In this document: positions 38,844 through 47,549 of the stretch, piece after piece
How the letters are laid out: each line of letters begins with the position of its first letter
Position numbering within the stretch: the first letter of the stretch is position 1
Source of the DNA: Paenibacillus tyrphae
Lineage (GTDB): Bacteria; Bacillota; Bacilli; Paenibacillales; NBRC-103111
NCBI RefSeq assembly: GCF_027925525.1
Contig: NZ_BSDJ01000017.1
Location: 1-64,000, forward strand
Length of the DNA stretch: 64,000 bases
Direction of reading: 5' to 3'
Program-made: the position numbers and the translations under genes
Notes under the pieces: model-generated
Seen by the model: the letters and a program-made list of their open reading frames with translations, nothing else
Databases searched by the model: none
What the model was told of the DNA's origin: nothing

Positions 38844-39884
38844 TTATCCTTCCCGAATCGCCCGCTTCCGCCGCCGCAGCAAATAAGCGAAGAAGGGCGC
38901 TCCCATAAAAGCCGTGACGACGCCGAGCGGAATTTCCGTCGGGCTAAGAAGCGTCCGCGCAAGCGTATCCGCCAACACGACATAGATGGCGCCTCCGATG
39001 AGCGAAAGCGGCAGCAACAAACGGTAGTCCGGGCCGACCAGCAAACGCAGCAGGTGCGGCACGAGCAGGCCGACAAAAGCGATGACGCCCGACACGGATA
39101 CCGCAGCGGCCGTAATCAAAGTGGAAGCGATCAATACGACAAGCTTCGTCCGTTCCACGTGAACGCCCAGGTGGGCCGCCTGCCGCTCGCCAAGAGCAAA
39201 TAGATTCATGGCCCTTCCGAATCCGAGCAATATCGCCGCTCCGACGGCCAGATAAGGAAGCAGTACAAGCGAATAAGTCCATCCGCGCAGCGCCAGGCTG
39301 CCCATCATCCAAAATACGATTTCATTAATGACCTGCTTGGACATCGAGACCATCAGCGAAACGAACGAGCCGAGAAACGCCTGCATTACAACGCCGGACA
39401 AAATGACCGTTTCCATCCGCAGTTTGCCTTCCGTCCGGGCCAGCAGCAGCACCGCACTTAGGGTAAGCGTCCCGGTCGCAAACGCGACAACCGGCACGCT
39501 CCATTCCCCAAGCAGCGAAAACTGCAGCCCGAACAGTATCAGGAAGGAAGCCCCTACGGACGCCCCCGACGAGACGCCGAGCGTGTACGGGTCGGCAAGC
39601 GGATTGCGCAGCACGCCCTGAAATGCTGCGCCCGCCAGCCCGAGCGCTGCGCCAACCAGCAGACCGAGCGCCACCCTGGGTAGCCGCACCTTCCATATAA
39701 TTTGCTCCGATGCCACGCTCCAAGTCTCGGGGAGGTACTCGCCGGGCCATGGAAGCTGATGCAGAAGAATCCCCCACACGTGCCCGAACGGCACGCGAAC
39801 CGAACCGACGGACAGGGCGGCCGTCGCGGACAGCAGAAGCAGGACGATAGCGCCTCCGCCCCATATCCACAGCTTGCGCTTCAT
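38844..39884 (-). CDS. btuC: Corrinoid ABC transporter permease, FecCD/BtuC family
   Basis: 346 residues with about ten membrane helices. Typical FecCD sequences are WKVRLPRVALGLLVGAALGLAGAAFQGVLRNPLADPYTLGVSSGAS near residue 50 and FVGLLVPHLLRLLVGPDYRLLLP near residue 275. It begins 1 bp after the stop of the binding-protein gene. It forms the membrane channel of the uptake system. Confidence 0.92.
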   Translation of the reverse strand: MKRKLWIWGGGAIVLLLLSATAALSVGSVRVPFGHVWGILLHQLPWPGEYLPETWSVASEQIIWKVRLPRVALGLLVGAALGLAGAAFQGVLRNPLADPYTLGVSSGASVGASFLILFGLQFSLLGEWSVPVVAFATGTLTLSAVLLLARTEGKLRMETVILSGVVMQAFLGSFVSLMVSMSKQVINEIVFWMMGSLALRGWTYSLVLLPYLAVGAAILLGFGRAMNLFALGERQAAHLGVHVERTKLVVLIASTLITAAAVSVSGVIAFVGLLVPHLLRLLVGPDYRLLLPLSLIGGAIYVVLADTLARTLLSPTEIPLGVVTAFMGAPFFAYLLRRRKRAIREG

Positions 39885-39885
39885 T

Positions 39886-40911
39886 TTATTTCACCAGATC
39901 CGGATAAATCCCTTTGGCAATCTCCACAAGCCCGGCCGTAATGCGCGGCCCCGGACGGCTGATCAAATCTTTGTCGACACCGGCCAGCTTGCCGGACCGG
40001 ACCGCTTCGATTTTGTCCCAGCCGCTGCGTTCGCGGATCAACTGGTCCATCGGCTTTTTCGACTTGTCGTCAATAATGCCGTTCGGATAAATGATCACCT
40101 GCGGATTATCCGCGATGACTTTCTCTTCGCTGATTTGAACATAACCTTTCTCACTACCGGCTACGTTGATCCCGCCGGACAGCGTGATCAATTCGTCGAT
40201 AAATTCGCCTTTACCGACCGTCCAGCCCGGAGAAAACTCGATAAACACCTTTTTCTTCTGCTCCGGCTTCAAATCCTTCACGGCATCCACGACCTTCTGA
40301 CGGTCGGCTTTCATCGAATCGACGAGCTTTTGCGCCTGCTCCTGACGATCGAAGATTTGCCCCATCATCAGCAGATTGTTCATCACGTCGTCCAGCGTTT
40401 TCGGCTCGACCTTGAACATGTTGATTTTCAGCTCGCGCAGCTTGTCGACCACTTGCGGCTTCATCGAGACCCCGGTCATGACCAGATCCGCATTGGCCCC
40501 GATCAGCGCTTCTTCATTCGGCTTGACGATGCTGCCCATCTTCGGCTTCGACTTTGCTTCCGCAGGGTAATCGCAGAAGTCCGATACGCCGACCACTTTA
40601 TCTCCGAGACCCAGAGCGAAGAGCGCTTCCGTTTCGCTCGGCGAGGTCGATGCGATTCGTTCCGGCGCTTTCTCAAACACGAACTCTTTGCCCGTAGCAT
40701 CCTTCACCTTCAAAGGATACGACGTTCGCTTGGCGGACGCCGCCGCTCCATCCTGCTTCGTGCCGTCAGCCTTCGGCGGATTGGCAAGCTCCCCCTGCCC
40801 CGGCGTCTTCACCGCGCTTCCGCAGCCGGCCAGCGATGCGGCCAGCGCCAAGCTCAAGATCGCAGCTAACCATCGTTTGTGTAGAACCTTCGTTGTAAGT
40901 TTAGCTTTCAT
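39886..40911 (-). CDS. btuF: Corrinoid ABC transporter substrate-binding lipoprotein
   Basis: 341 residues. The signal peptide ends in lipobox LAGC with the lipidated Cys at residue 30. The mature part is a two-lobe class III binding protein: RIASTSPSETEALFALGLGDKVVGVSDFCDYPAEAK, then GANADLVMTGVSMKPQVVDKL and IPGPRITAGLVEIAKGI-like C-terminal sequence (SRPGPRITAG). A GAGGAG site lies 9 bases before the ATG. First gene after the cobalamin riboswitch, which supports corrinoid binding over siderophores. Confidence 0.92.
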   Translation of the reverse strand: MKAKLTTKVLHKRWLAAILSLALAASLAGCGSAVKTPGQGELANPPKADGTKQDGAAASAKRTSYPLKVKDATGKEFVFEKAPERIASTSPSETEALFALGLGDKVVGVSDFCDYPAEAKSKPKMGSIVKPNEEALIGANADLVMTGVSMKPQVVDKLRELKINMFKVEPKTLDDVMNNLLMMGQIFDRQEQAQKLVDSMKADRQKVVDAVKDLKPEQKKKVFIEFSPGWTVGKGEFIDELITLSGGINVAGSEKGYVQISEEKVIADNPQVIIYPNGIIDDKSKKPMDQLIRERSGWDKIEAVRSGKLAGVDKDLISRPGPRITAGLVEIAKGIYPDLVK

Positions 40912-41100
40912 CTTCCCAAACTCCTCTGGATATGTGGTTTATTTTGTTTCCGCCTAAAATGAAAAAGGCCCTTCACCCCGGGAGCATCTCCGAGGCGAAG
41001 AGCACAAACGGACCGCCGCCTGCGATCCGCCTGTTCAAAGACGGCACACCGCTGGCCGGCTGCCCGATTCCGCTCCTTTTCCTCGAAGGACGCTTCGCTT

Positions 41101-41285
41101 GCCGTTCGGGCAGGTTTCCTGACTTACAGGCTTCCTTCCGGAACTCTCCGCCTTCCCGCTTTACATCAAGCAGTGGCTTCCCGGAGAGCATTCGCCCGTT
41201 CACAGTGGCGGGACCGCGCCGGAGTCACACCGGCTTCCCTTTTAACTCGCAAGCTTCCATCGCCCGCAAGCACCCGAACCGCTAT
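41101..41285 (-). promoter_or_regulatory. Cobalamin riboswitch
   Basis: Read on the minus strand, the segment has the full class-I pattern in order: GGTGCTTGCGG, then TTAAAAGGGAAGCCGGTGTG, ACTCCGGCGCGGTCCCGCCA, CTGT, GGGAAGCCACTG, GGGAAGGCGG, and the B12-box form GTCAGGAAACCTGCC. It lies 190 bp before btuF. The rest of the leader (40912-41100) ends with GGGCCTTTTTC preceded by GC-rich partial hairpins, a possible expression platform. Adenosylcobalamin binding should shut off the whole operon to rluA. Confidence 0.95.
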
Positions 41286-41336
41286 TCGATTATTCGCCCG
41301 CCGTCGGCTCCCGCATAGAGCCTGCCTTACGAACGG

Positions 41337-41855
41337 TTACTTTTGCGCAATGATTTTTAACACTTGCTTTGCTTTCTCCAGGTCCGGAGCACTCTCCGGA
41401 ATGAACGCAAACAAATCCTTGCCGTTCAATTGAAGCTCCTTGAACCAAAGGGACTTCTCCATCGGAATGCCGTACAGATGCTTCTCCTTCTTGCCGCCTA
41501 CGGGAATTTCCATAACGCCTTCGGCAAAATCCTCCGGCTTCGCCACGTCGTCAAGCGACACGTATCCACCTTGCTGCGCCATGCCCTTGAACTGCTCCGC
41601 CGGTATAATCAACACTCCATGCCCTCCGGCGGCTATTTCGACCATCATTTTCTCAAGCGAAAACAACGGCGATGTCACGACTTGCACAGTGGGCGTCTGT
41701 CCGATTTTGCTCTGCAGCGACGCTTGCAGCTTTTCCCCGATTTCCGTCGGAATGCCGCTCTTCCCCATTAAAAACACCGTCACGTCCGCCTTCGGTCCTC
41801 CGCAGCCCGCAAGCACGAAGATCAGCAGCAGACCGAGAAGCCATCTCCTTCTCAT
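41337..41855 (-). CDS. Predicted lipoprotein of unknown function
   Basis: 172 residues from the ATG at 41855 (MRRRWLLGLLLIFVLAGCGG), with AAAGGGA before it. The lipobox LAGC puts the lipid Cys at residue 18. The mature part is a mixed alpha/beta sequence with TVFLMGKSGIPTEIGEKLQASLQ and GVLIIPAEQFKGMAQQGGYV, reminiscent of a small periplasmic-binding lobe but without a recognisable family. It precedes the riboswitch on the same strand and ends about 50 bp before it. A longer frame to 41984 lacks a signal and is rejected. Confidence 0.85.
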   Translation of the reverse strand: MRRRWLLGLLLIFVLAGCGGPKADVTVFLMGKSGIPTEIGEKLQASLQSKIGQTPTVQVVTSPLFSLEKMMVEIAAGGHGVLIIPAEQFKGMAQQGGYVSLDDVAKPEDFAEGVMEIPVGGKKEKHLYGIPMEKSLWFKELQLNGKDLFAFIPESAPDLEKAKQVLKIIAQK

Positions 41856-41966
41856 CGTCCCTTTGTCTCCCCCTCTATCCGTGCCGACGGAAGCCCGTCT
41901 CCGCGGCTCTCTATCCTTGTATCTTACCATAGTCGGGGCTGCGCTTTCAAAGCTTTTTCGACAAAG

Positions 41967-41997
41967 CAAAAAGAGACCGCTCAACGTCGGTCCCCTT
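41967..41997 (-). terminator. Terminator overlapping the end of the Spo0E-like gene
   Basis: On the minus strand AGGGGACCG and CGGTCTCTT pair, with some wobbles, around an 8-base loop, followed by TTTTT. The stem includes the last codons of the Spo0E-like gene. Confidence 0.6.
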
Positions 41998-42250
41998 TAG
42001 GGCGATTCATATATTCATTGATTTTAATATCCAACTGCATGCTGATTTCGACAACTTCGGGGGACGTGAGGCTGTTCCCGTTCTGTACAAGCTGTTCCAG
42101 CTGACGCCGGAGCTTGTAGATGTCATCTTCCAGCGAAACGGCGGATGAGGCCTGTTTTCTTTTTCCAAAAGTCCACTTGGCCTTGTGCTCGCTGTCGCGA
42201 ATCCAGCCGACGTTCAAATATTGCCGGAGCTGATATTCCGGAAAAGCCAT
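41981..42250 (-). CDS. Spo0E-like aspartyl-phosphate phosphatase
   Basis: 89 residues from the ATG at 42250, with GGGAGG 7 bases upstream. The C-terminal half, LEDDIYKLRRQLEQLV then EVVEISMQLDIKINEYMNR, has the Spo0E-type S-x-x-L-D motif. Such proteins dephosphorylate Spo0A~P and delay sporulation. The N-terminal 40 residues are not typical of the family and resemble a phage-like or conserved Paenibacillus extension, so the protein is longer than the usual 50-60 residues. Confidence 0.75.
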   Translation of the reverse strand: MAFPEYQLRQYLNVGWIRDSEHKAKWTFGKRKQASSAVSLEDDIYKLRRQLEQLVQNGNSLTSPEVVEISMQLDIKINEYMNRPKGDRR

Positions 42251-42385
42251 CCCCATCCCTCCCACCGGGTCGTCGTCATCAGACTTAAGCTGACAAGTTT
42301 TTATAGGTAAGTCATACATTTAAACCTTTTATACCTATAAGATACCAGTTTTTGGGGGATTTGAAAATGATTTATTTTGACGAAA

Positions 42386-43579
42386 TTACAACTTTTTTAT
42401 GAAATTTCCAATCCTGTCGATTGCTTCTGTCAATTGATTGACCGATGTCGCATATGAGCAGCGGATAAAACCCTCGCCGCCGAGACCGAATACTTGCCCG
42501 GGCACCGCTGCAACCTTGGCCTCAAACAGCAGCCGCTGCGCGAATTCCTCCGAAGTAAGTCCCGTGGACTGGATGGACGGGAAAGCGTAGAACGCGCCCT
42601 GAGGCTCATGGCACGGCAGGCCGATCTCCCGGAAACCATGGACGACCAAGCGTCTCCGCTGGTTGTAGGACTCGACCATCTTGTCCTTCTCCTCCATCCC
42701 GTTCGTGAGCGCTTCGAGCGCAGCCACCTGCGCCATGGACGGAGCGCACATGACCGTATACTGATGGATTTTCAGCATCGCCGAAATGAGGTCCTGATGC
42801 CCGCAAGCATATCCCATCCGCCATCCGGTCATGGCGAACGCCTTGGAGAAGCCGCTCACGAGAATCGTGCGGTCCCGCATGCCGGGCATCGACGCGAAGC
42901 TGACATGCTTTTGCTCGTAGGTGAGCTCCGCATAAATTTCGTCGGAAATGACGATCAGGTCGTTCTCTTCAACAATTTTCGCAATCGGAAGCCAGTCCTC
43001 GTACGTCATGATTCCGCCGGTCGGGTTGCTCGGGTAACACAAGATGAGCACCTTCGAGCGGGGCGTAATGACCGCTTTCAGCGCTTCCGGCTTGAGCTTG
43101 AACTGGTCCTTGGCGAACGTTTCGATCCCGACGGGAATACCGCCGCTGATCCGCGCGATCGGGCTGTAGGAAATGTAAGTAGGCTCCGGAATCAGGATTT
43201 CGTCTCCCGGGGCGATCAAAGCGCGCAGCGCAAGATCGATGGCTTCGCTGCCCCCGACCGTTACCATCACTTCTTCCGACGGCTCGTAGAGCAGCCGGAA
43301 CGATTCGTACAAATATTCCGCGATCGCCTCGCGCAGCTCAAGAAGGCCGGCGTTAGGCGTATATTTCGTATTGCCGCGCTCCAACGAATAAACGCACGAT
43401 TCCCGGACATGCCAAGGCGTGTGAAAATCAGGCTCTCCGACGCCAAGAGAAATAATATCTTTGCTCCCGCTTACCAAGTCAAAAAACTTGCGAATCCCCG
43501 AAGGCGGAATTTCCTGCACGAGCGGCGCCAAATACCCGCGCATTGACTTGACCTGCTGTACCTGTTTTGACTCAATCAT
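42386..43579 (-). CDS. Class I/II PLP-dependent aminotransferase (PatA/YugH-like)
   Basis: 397 residues. Motifs: SLGVGEPDFHTPWHV near residue 45, NTKYTPNAGLLELREAI, LCYPSNPTGGIM, the cofactor lysine in LVSGFSKAFAMTGWRMGYA near residue 235, and GGEGFIRCSYATS at the C-terminus. It lies 16 bp downstream of an Lrp/AsnC regulator gene, the same order as yugG-yugH in Bacillus. Likely an aromatic or branched-chain transaminase; substrate not evident. Confidence 0.93.
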   Translation of the reverse strand: MIESKQVQQVKSMRGYLAPLVQEIPPSGIRKFFDLVSGSKDIISLGVGEPDFHTPWHVRESCVYSLERGNTKYTPNAGLLELREAIAEYLYESFRLLYEPSEEVMVTVGGSEAIDLALRALIAPGDEILIPEPTYISYSPIARISGGIPVGIETFAKDQFKLKPEALKAVITPRSKVLILCYPSNPTGGIMTYEDWLPIAKIVEENDLIVISDEIYAELTYEQKHVSFASMPGMRDRTILVSGFSKAFAMTGWRMGYACGHQDLISAMLKIHQYTVMCAPSMAQVAALEALTNGMEEKDKMVESYNQRRRLVVHGFREIGLPCHEPQGAFYAFPSIQSTGLTSEEFAQRLLFEAKVAAVPGQVFGLGGEGFIRCSYATSVNQLTEAIDRIGNFIKKL

Positions 43580-43595
43580 TGCTTTTCAGCGTCCT

Positions 43596-44093
43596 TTACG
43601 GCGAGATTAAAAGACGGCGGTCATCCTCATGATCTTCAAAGACGATTCCGTCTTGCTTGTATTTTTTAAGAATAAAATGCGTTTTGGTCGAAAGCACCCG
43701 GTCGATCGGAGACAGCTTGTTGGAGACGAACGACGCCACTTCCTTCAGCGTCTTCCCTTCGATTTCCACCAGCAGATCGTAAGCCCCCGACATCAAATAA
43801 ACCGACTTGACTTCCGGATATAAGTAAATGCGCTCGGCAATCGCATCGAAGCCCCGTCCTCGCTCCGGCGTAATCTGCACTTCGATCAAGGCGGTGACCT
43901 TCTCATTGTCCACCTTGGCCCAGTTAACGACCGTCGCATATTTGACGATAACGTTCGCTTCCTCCAGCTCGCGGATGGCTTCCGCCACTTCGGCTTCGGA
44001 CGCCCCCAGCATAGTCGCAATCAGAGCCGGCGTACGTCTCGCGTCTTCCTTCAGCAGCTCGATAATTTTCATTTTGAATTGTTCCAATGACAA
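43596..44093 (-). CDS. Lrp/AsnC-family transcriptional regulator
   Basis: 165 residues if the TTG at 44093 is used (LSLEQFKMKIIELL). An AGGAGGG site lies just before it. Alternatives are TTG at 44087 and ATG at 44072. N-terminal winged HTH (TPALIATMLGASEAEVAEAIRELEEANVIVKYATVV) and C-terminal RAM ligand domain (GFDAIAERIYLYPEVKSVYLMSGAYDLLVEIEG). It probably controls the downstream aminotransferase in response to an amino acid. Confidence 0.9.
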   Translation of the reverse strand: MSLEQFKMKIIELLKEDARRTPALIATMLGASEAEVAEAIRELEEANVIVKYATVVNWAKVDNEKVTALIEVQITPERGRGFDAIAERIYLYPEVKSVYLMSGAYDLLVEIEGKTLKEVASFVSNKLSPIDRVLSTKTHFILKKYKQDGIVFEDHEDDRRLLISP

Positions 44094-44299
44094 CGCCCTC
44101 CTACTAGATATACGAAGCAAACGGCCTCACCCGGCGAATCCACCGTGAGCCGGGAAGCCTGCGGGGTCGCAGCCTCGCAACGAGTGCCGGAACCGATGGC
44201 TTATTACTCCATATTACACCTGTCAGCCACGCTTTGGCAAAGTAAAATTATGCGGGCTCGCTTTCCCGCGGCTAACGGAAACCACCTTCCCCTGCACAG

Positions 44300-44331
44300 C
44301 AAAAAAAACCTCCGAAACCCATTCGGAGGTC
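44300..44331 (-). terminator. Terminator after the GNAT-like gene
   Basis: On the minus strand ACCTCCGAA and TTCGGAGGT form a 9-bp stem followed by TTTTTTTT. It separates this gene from the lrp-type gene, whose promoter must lie in 44094-44300. Confidence 0.9.
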
Positions 44332-44356
44332 GATAACGGCTTATGGCAAGCCCGTA

Positions 44357-44659
44357 TCAGCAATGGCAGTGGCTCTCTACCGGGGAAACGGCCAGCAGCT
44401 TGCGCATATAGGCTTCGATTTCCCGCCGTTCGTAGCCGGGCCTGATTTTGCATTCGAACGCTTGCTGTCCGATGTCGTCGCTTACCAGCCGCCCGAGGCC
44501 GACCAGCACTCCTTGGTCGTAGGCCGCGATGACAGGGCCCCCGTCGCATAAAGCTTCGTAAGCCAGCGGCCGGCGCTCGCCGGTCCGCCCAGACACGGAG
44601 TCGATCAACTGCTGAAACTGCGCTTCGCCCGGAAGCTCGTTATGCAGCGCGATTTTCAT
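44357..44659 (-). CDS. Small GNAT-fold-like protein, truncated acetyltransferase type
   Basis: 100 residues from the ATG at 44659 (MKIALHNELPGEAQFQQLID). The middle stretch GGPVIAAYDQGVLVGLGRLVSDDIGQQAFECKIRPGYERREIEAYMRKLLA follows the beta-strand order of the GNAT fold and ends where the acetyl-CoA site would be, so only part of an acetyltransferase is present. It ends HCHC, an odd Cys/His tail. Might be a regulatory or decayed relative; function unknown. Confidence 0.65.
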   Translation of the reverse strand: MKIALHNELPGEAQFQQLIDSVSGRTGERRPLAYEALCDGGPVIAAYDQGVLVGLGRLVSDDIGQQAFECKIRPGYERREIEAYMRKLLAVSPVESHCHC

Positions 44660-44767
44660 CCTTGGTTCCCTCTCTTCCATACTGCTTTTCGATGTCAAGA
44701 TTGATCTCTATTGATTATTATACATTTAATTGCATATTTATTCAACATATCCGACGGAGTTTACAAA

Positions 44768-44797
44768 TAAAAAAGGCCCACCCTTATTGGGCGAGCC
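44768..44797 (-). terminator. Terminator-like hairpin left of the MITE-like element
   Basis: On the minus strand AGGCTCGCCC and GGGTGGGCCT form a stem with G-T wobbles around AATAA and are followed by TTTTTT. It closely resembles the hairpin at 45072-45102. Confidence 0.8.
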
Positions 44798-44804
44798 TAA
44801 AAGT

Positions 44805-45063
44805 ATCGAGAAAGTGGTCCATTGAGGTAATAGAGGTGAACGAGGGGGTGGGGTATCTACTTCCGGTCGCTGCCCCACCCCGTAAAGTGAAGTTGAATCA
44901 AGGAAGATAAATCCGAGTACTTTTCGGGGACCCCAGATCTGCGGGAAATTCGAGTTGAAGCCCCTTAGTAGCGGATATTTCCCGAAGACAAAGGCGAACG
45001 CTATCGCTCCTCCAGTAGATACCCCTCCGTGTGTAGCTCTATTAATAAGACCACTTTCTCGAT
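44805..45063. mobile_element. MITE-like element with imperfect terminal inverted repeats
   Basis: The ends are ATCGAGAAAGTGGTC at 44805-44819 and its exact complement at 45049-45063. Inside, partial pairing continues through AATAGAG and up to GGGGTATCTAC/GTAGATACCCC, so each arm is about 50 bp. The 259-bp element has no transposase. Its only open frame (minus strand 45082-44738) spans the ends and is not a convincing gene. No clear target duplication is seen. Confidence 0.75.
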
Positions 45064-45071
45064 GAAACAAG

Positions 45072-45102
45072 CCTGCCCTCATCGGACAAGCCTGCTTTCC
45101 CT
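45072..45102 (-). terminator. Terminator of the cysK gene
   Basis: On the minus strand AGGCTTGTCC and GGGCAGGCTT pair with three wobbles around GATGA and lead into TGTTTC. It lies directly after the cysK stop and is related to the hairpin at 44768-44797. Confidence 0.6.
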
Positions 45103-45108
45103 ATCGGA

Positions 45109-46038
45109 TCAAAAGATTCCCATGCTCAAATAGCGCTCTCCGGTATCCGGCGCAATGCACAGCACGCGCTTGCCGCGGCCGAGCTTACGGGCGATTTGAA
45201 GCCCTGTCCATACGGACGCTCCGGCGGACGGGCCGACCAGAATGCCTTCGAGACGCGCCAAGTCCCGCGTCGTTTGTAGCGCATCCTCGTCGGACACCTG
45301 AACGATTTCGTCGTAAACGCTGGTGTTCAAAATTTTCGGCACGAAGCCGGGGCTTGTGCCTACGAGCTTATGGGGTCCCGGCTCGCCGCCCGACAGAACC
45401 GGAGAGCCTTGGGGCTCGACGACGTAGATCTGCACTCCCGGAAGCTTCTCGCGAAGCACCTCGCCCGTGCCTGTAATCGTGCCGCCTGTACCGGCGGTCG
45501 CGACGAACGCATCGAGCCGCCCTTCCATCTGCTCGATGATCTCCAGCGCCGTCGTCGTCCGGTGAATGTCCGGATTCGCCTTGTTCTCAAACTGCTGCGG
45601 GATGAAGCTGTTCGGAATTTGCGCCTGCAGCTCCACCGCCTTGCGGATGGCTCCTGGCATCCGCTGCTCAGCGGGCGTCAGGACAACCTCCGCTCCGTAC
45701 GCTTTCAGCAGGTTGATCCGCTCTTTCGTCATGTTATCCGGCATGATCAGAATCGCCTTGTAGCCCTTGGCCGCGGCGTTCATCGCCAAGCCGATCCCGG
45801 TATTGCCGCTGGTCGGCTCTATAATCGTCGCACCGGGGCCGATCAGGCCGTCCTTCTCCGCCTGTGCAATGAGATTGAACGCCGCGCGGTCCTTGACGCT
45901 TCCGCTCGGGTTGAAATATTCCAGCTTCACATACAGCTCCGCATCGTTTTCCTCAACCAGCCTGCGGATGCGCACGGCCGGCGTATCGCCGATCAGCTCC
46001 GTAATGCTGTTCACCATTTTTCCGGTAGTTCTCTTCAT
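45109..46038 (-). CDS. cysK: Cysteine synthase A
   Basis: 309 residues from the ATG at 46038 (MKRTTGKMVNSITELIGDTPAVRI); longer frames are non-homologous. PLP lysine in NPSGSVKDRAA near residue 46, TSGNTGIGLAMNAAAKGY, the phosphate loop TAGTGGTITGTG and GPSAGASVWTGL near residue 265. It makes L-cysteine from O-acetylserine and sulfide. It follows the MFS gene by 73 bp and may be read with it. I see no S-box or T-box leader. Confidence 0.94.
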   Translation of the reverse strand: MKRTTGKMVNSITELIGDTPAVRIRRLVEENDAELYVKLEYFNPSGSVKDRAAFNLIAQAEKDGLIGPGATIIEPTSGNTGIGLAMNAAAKGYKAILIMPDNMTKERINLLKAYGAEVVLTPAEQRMPGAIRKAVELQAQIPNSFIPQQFENKANPDIHRTTTALEIIEQMEGRLDAFVATAGTGGTITGTGEVLREKLPGVQIYVVEPQGSPVLSGGEPGPHKLVGTSPGFVPKILNTSVYDEIVQVSDEDALQTTRDLARLEGILVGPSAGASVWTGLQIARKLGRGKRVLCIAPDTGERYLSMGIF

Positions 46039-46111
46039 GCTGCCTGCCGCTCCCTTCCCTATCCCTCTTATTTTATCGGGAAGGTATGGTTTTAGCAAGC
46101 TACACGAGAGT

Positions 46112-47422
46112 TCACGCCATCTCCGCCTTGCGCATCCAATACCATACGGCGAGCGGCGAACTGCCAATGCCGAGCAGCAGCCAGTTCATGGCGGCGGGCG
46201 ACTGGGTAAATGAAACGACGGCAATAAACACAGCGGTGCCGAGCAATCGGCCCGCATTCAGCGCCAGCTCCCGCATGACGATATATTCCTCCCGCTTCTT
46301 CACACTCTCCTCCTCCCGCCCGATGAGATCGAAGACGATGGAGGTCATGGGAATGCCGTACAGTGGATAAAAGACGGCCGCGCCTACCCCGAACAGCAGC
46401 AGCGTAAAGAAATTGACCTTCCAAAAAAACGGCAAAATGACAAGCACCAGCATCACCGCGCCGAGCAGCATCGCTTTCCCCCGAAATCGGGGCTTCAGCA
46501 GCTTGCCCGCCACCAAAAAACTAAGCAGCGCTACCGCGGAAGTAATGAGCGAGAAATTGCCGAGCGACATCTCGCTCCCCGTATGAACATAGACCAGCAG
46601 TCCGATCATGAAACCGAACACGCCCTCCCGAACACCTTGGGCCGCCAGGGCGAGCCCGACCTTGCGCCAAGCCGTATCCTGGTATCTTAAGCACCGCCAG
46701 ACGAGAAACCATTCGTAGGTCCCGGACGTTTTACGCTTTTTCAGAAAAAAGCTGAAAATCACCCCGACCACAAACACAATCAGCGACAAGGTAAAAATGA
46801 GCCGATACCCCGTCGCCGCATGCAGCCGGATAATTAAAAAACCGGAAATCCAGGGCGCGATCATCCCCGCCCCCGATCCGAGCAGTCCCGCCCATCCGTT
46901 GAACCGGTCGCGGTCGTCCGGGCCCGTCACCTCGAAGTAGACGACGTTGAATGCAAGCCAGAACAAGCCCGATGACAAGCCTTGAACGGCTCCAAGCAGC
47001 GCGAAATAGTCTGCGGCCCTCCCGCCGAACCACAGCACCAGCATGTAAAAGACCGCCGCAACCGCAACCCCCGTGCGCAAGCAGTTCATTTTGTTATGTT
47101 CTTTGACCCATTTGCCCGCAATCCAGAACGTTAGCGCCATCGTCAAATGATGAATGAGCGTAAACCATCCGATGACCGTAAAATCATGCTTCGCTTTCCA
47201 TAGATACACATTGACGAACGTGCCGGAAAGGGCGTTGGCCACGGCAAACAAGCCGTTCACCGTCAGCAGAAGCCGCGATTGCCCCGACAACGGGCCGCTT
47301 TTTTTCTTCTTCGGCTTTCCGCCGGCCGGGCCTGTCTGCTCTATATCCCGCCAACTGTGCTCCCCCGCACGATCCTTGCCTCGCACCCAATCGTGCGGAA
47401 AATGTTTAGCTCCGGAATGCAT
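46112..47422 (-). CDS. MFS-type membrane transporter
   Basis: 436 residues from the ATG at 47422 (MHSGAKHFPHDWVRGKDRAG), preceded by AAGGTGAGAG. The N-terminal 60 residues are soluble and end in a Lys-rich patch, then about twelve helices follow starting RLLLTVNGLFAVANALSGTFVNVYLW. The middle loop is KKRKTSGTYEWFLVWRC. Family relatives are YttB/YxiO-like transporters of Bacilli; substrate unknown. It is read before cysK. Confidence 0.9.
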   Translation of the reverse strand: MHSGAKHFPHDWVRGKDRAGEHSWRDIEQTGPAGGKPKKKKSGPLSGQSRLLLTVNGLFAVANALSGTFVNVYLWKAKHDFTVIGWFTLIHHLTMALTFWIAGKWVKEHNKMNCLRTGVAVAAVFYMLVLWFGGRAADYFALLGAVQGLSSGLFWLAFNVVYFEVTGPDDRDRFNGWAGLLGSGAGMIAPWISGFLIIRLHAATGYRLIFTLSLIVFVVGVIFSFFLKKRKTSGTYEWFLVWRCLRYQDTAWRKVGLALAAQGVREGVFGFMIGLLVYVHTGSEMSLGNFSLITSAVALLSFLVAGKLLKPRFRGKAMLLGAVMLVLVILPFFWKVNFFTLLLFGVGAAVFYPLYGIPMTSIVFDLIGREEESVKKREEYIVMRELALNAGRLLGTAVFIAVVSFTQSPAAMNWLLLGIGSSPLAVWYWMRKAEMA

Positions 47423-47489
47423 GCTCTCACCTTGTATCCGTAATGTCTTAGTTAAGCTTCCCTGTTCGGCGGAAATCATGAATGAAAGC

Positions 47490-47541
47490 CAAAAAAAGGA
47501 ACCCGGAAGCCGGCAAATGCCTGCTTTCGAATTCCTTTTTT
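47490..47541. terminator. Bidirectional terminator between zinc-ribbon and MFS genes
   Basis: AAAAAAGGAA and TTCCTTTTTTT pair at the outside with AAGC-GGC / GCC-GCTT inside, so a long hairpin forms on either strand. Confidence 0.85.
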
Positions 47542-47549
47542 AGCAGATC

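Noticed and set aside
43580-44300. Possible T-box or S-box leader upstream of the lrp-type gene
   Set aside because: No T-box or S-box core sequence was found.
44738-45082. Minus-strand 114-residue open frame
   Set aside because: It spans both ends of the MITE-like element and a terminator, and has no ribosome site.
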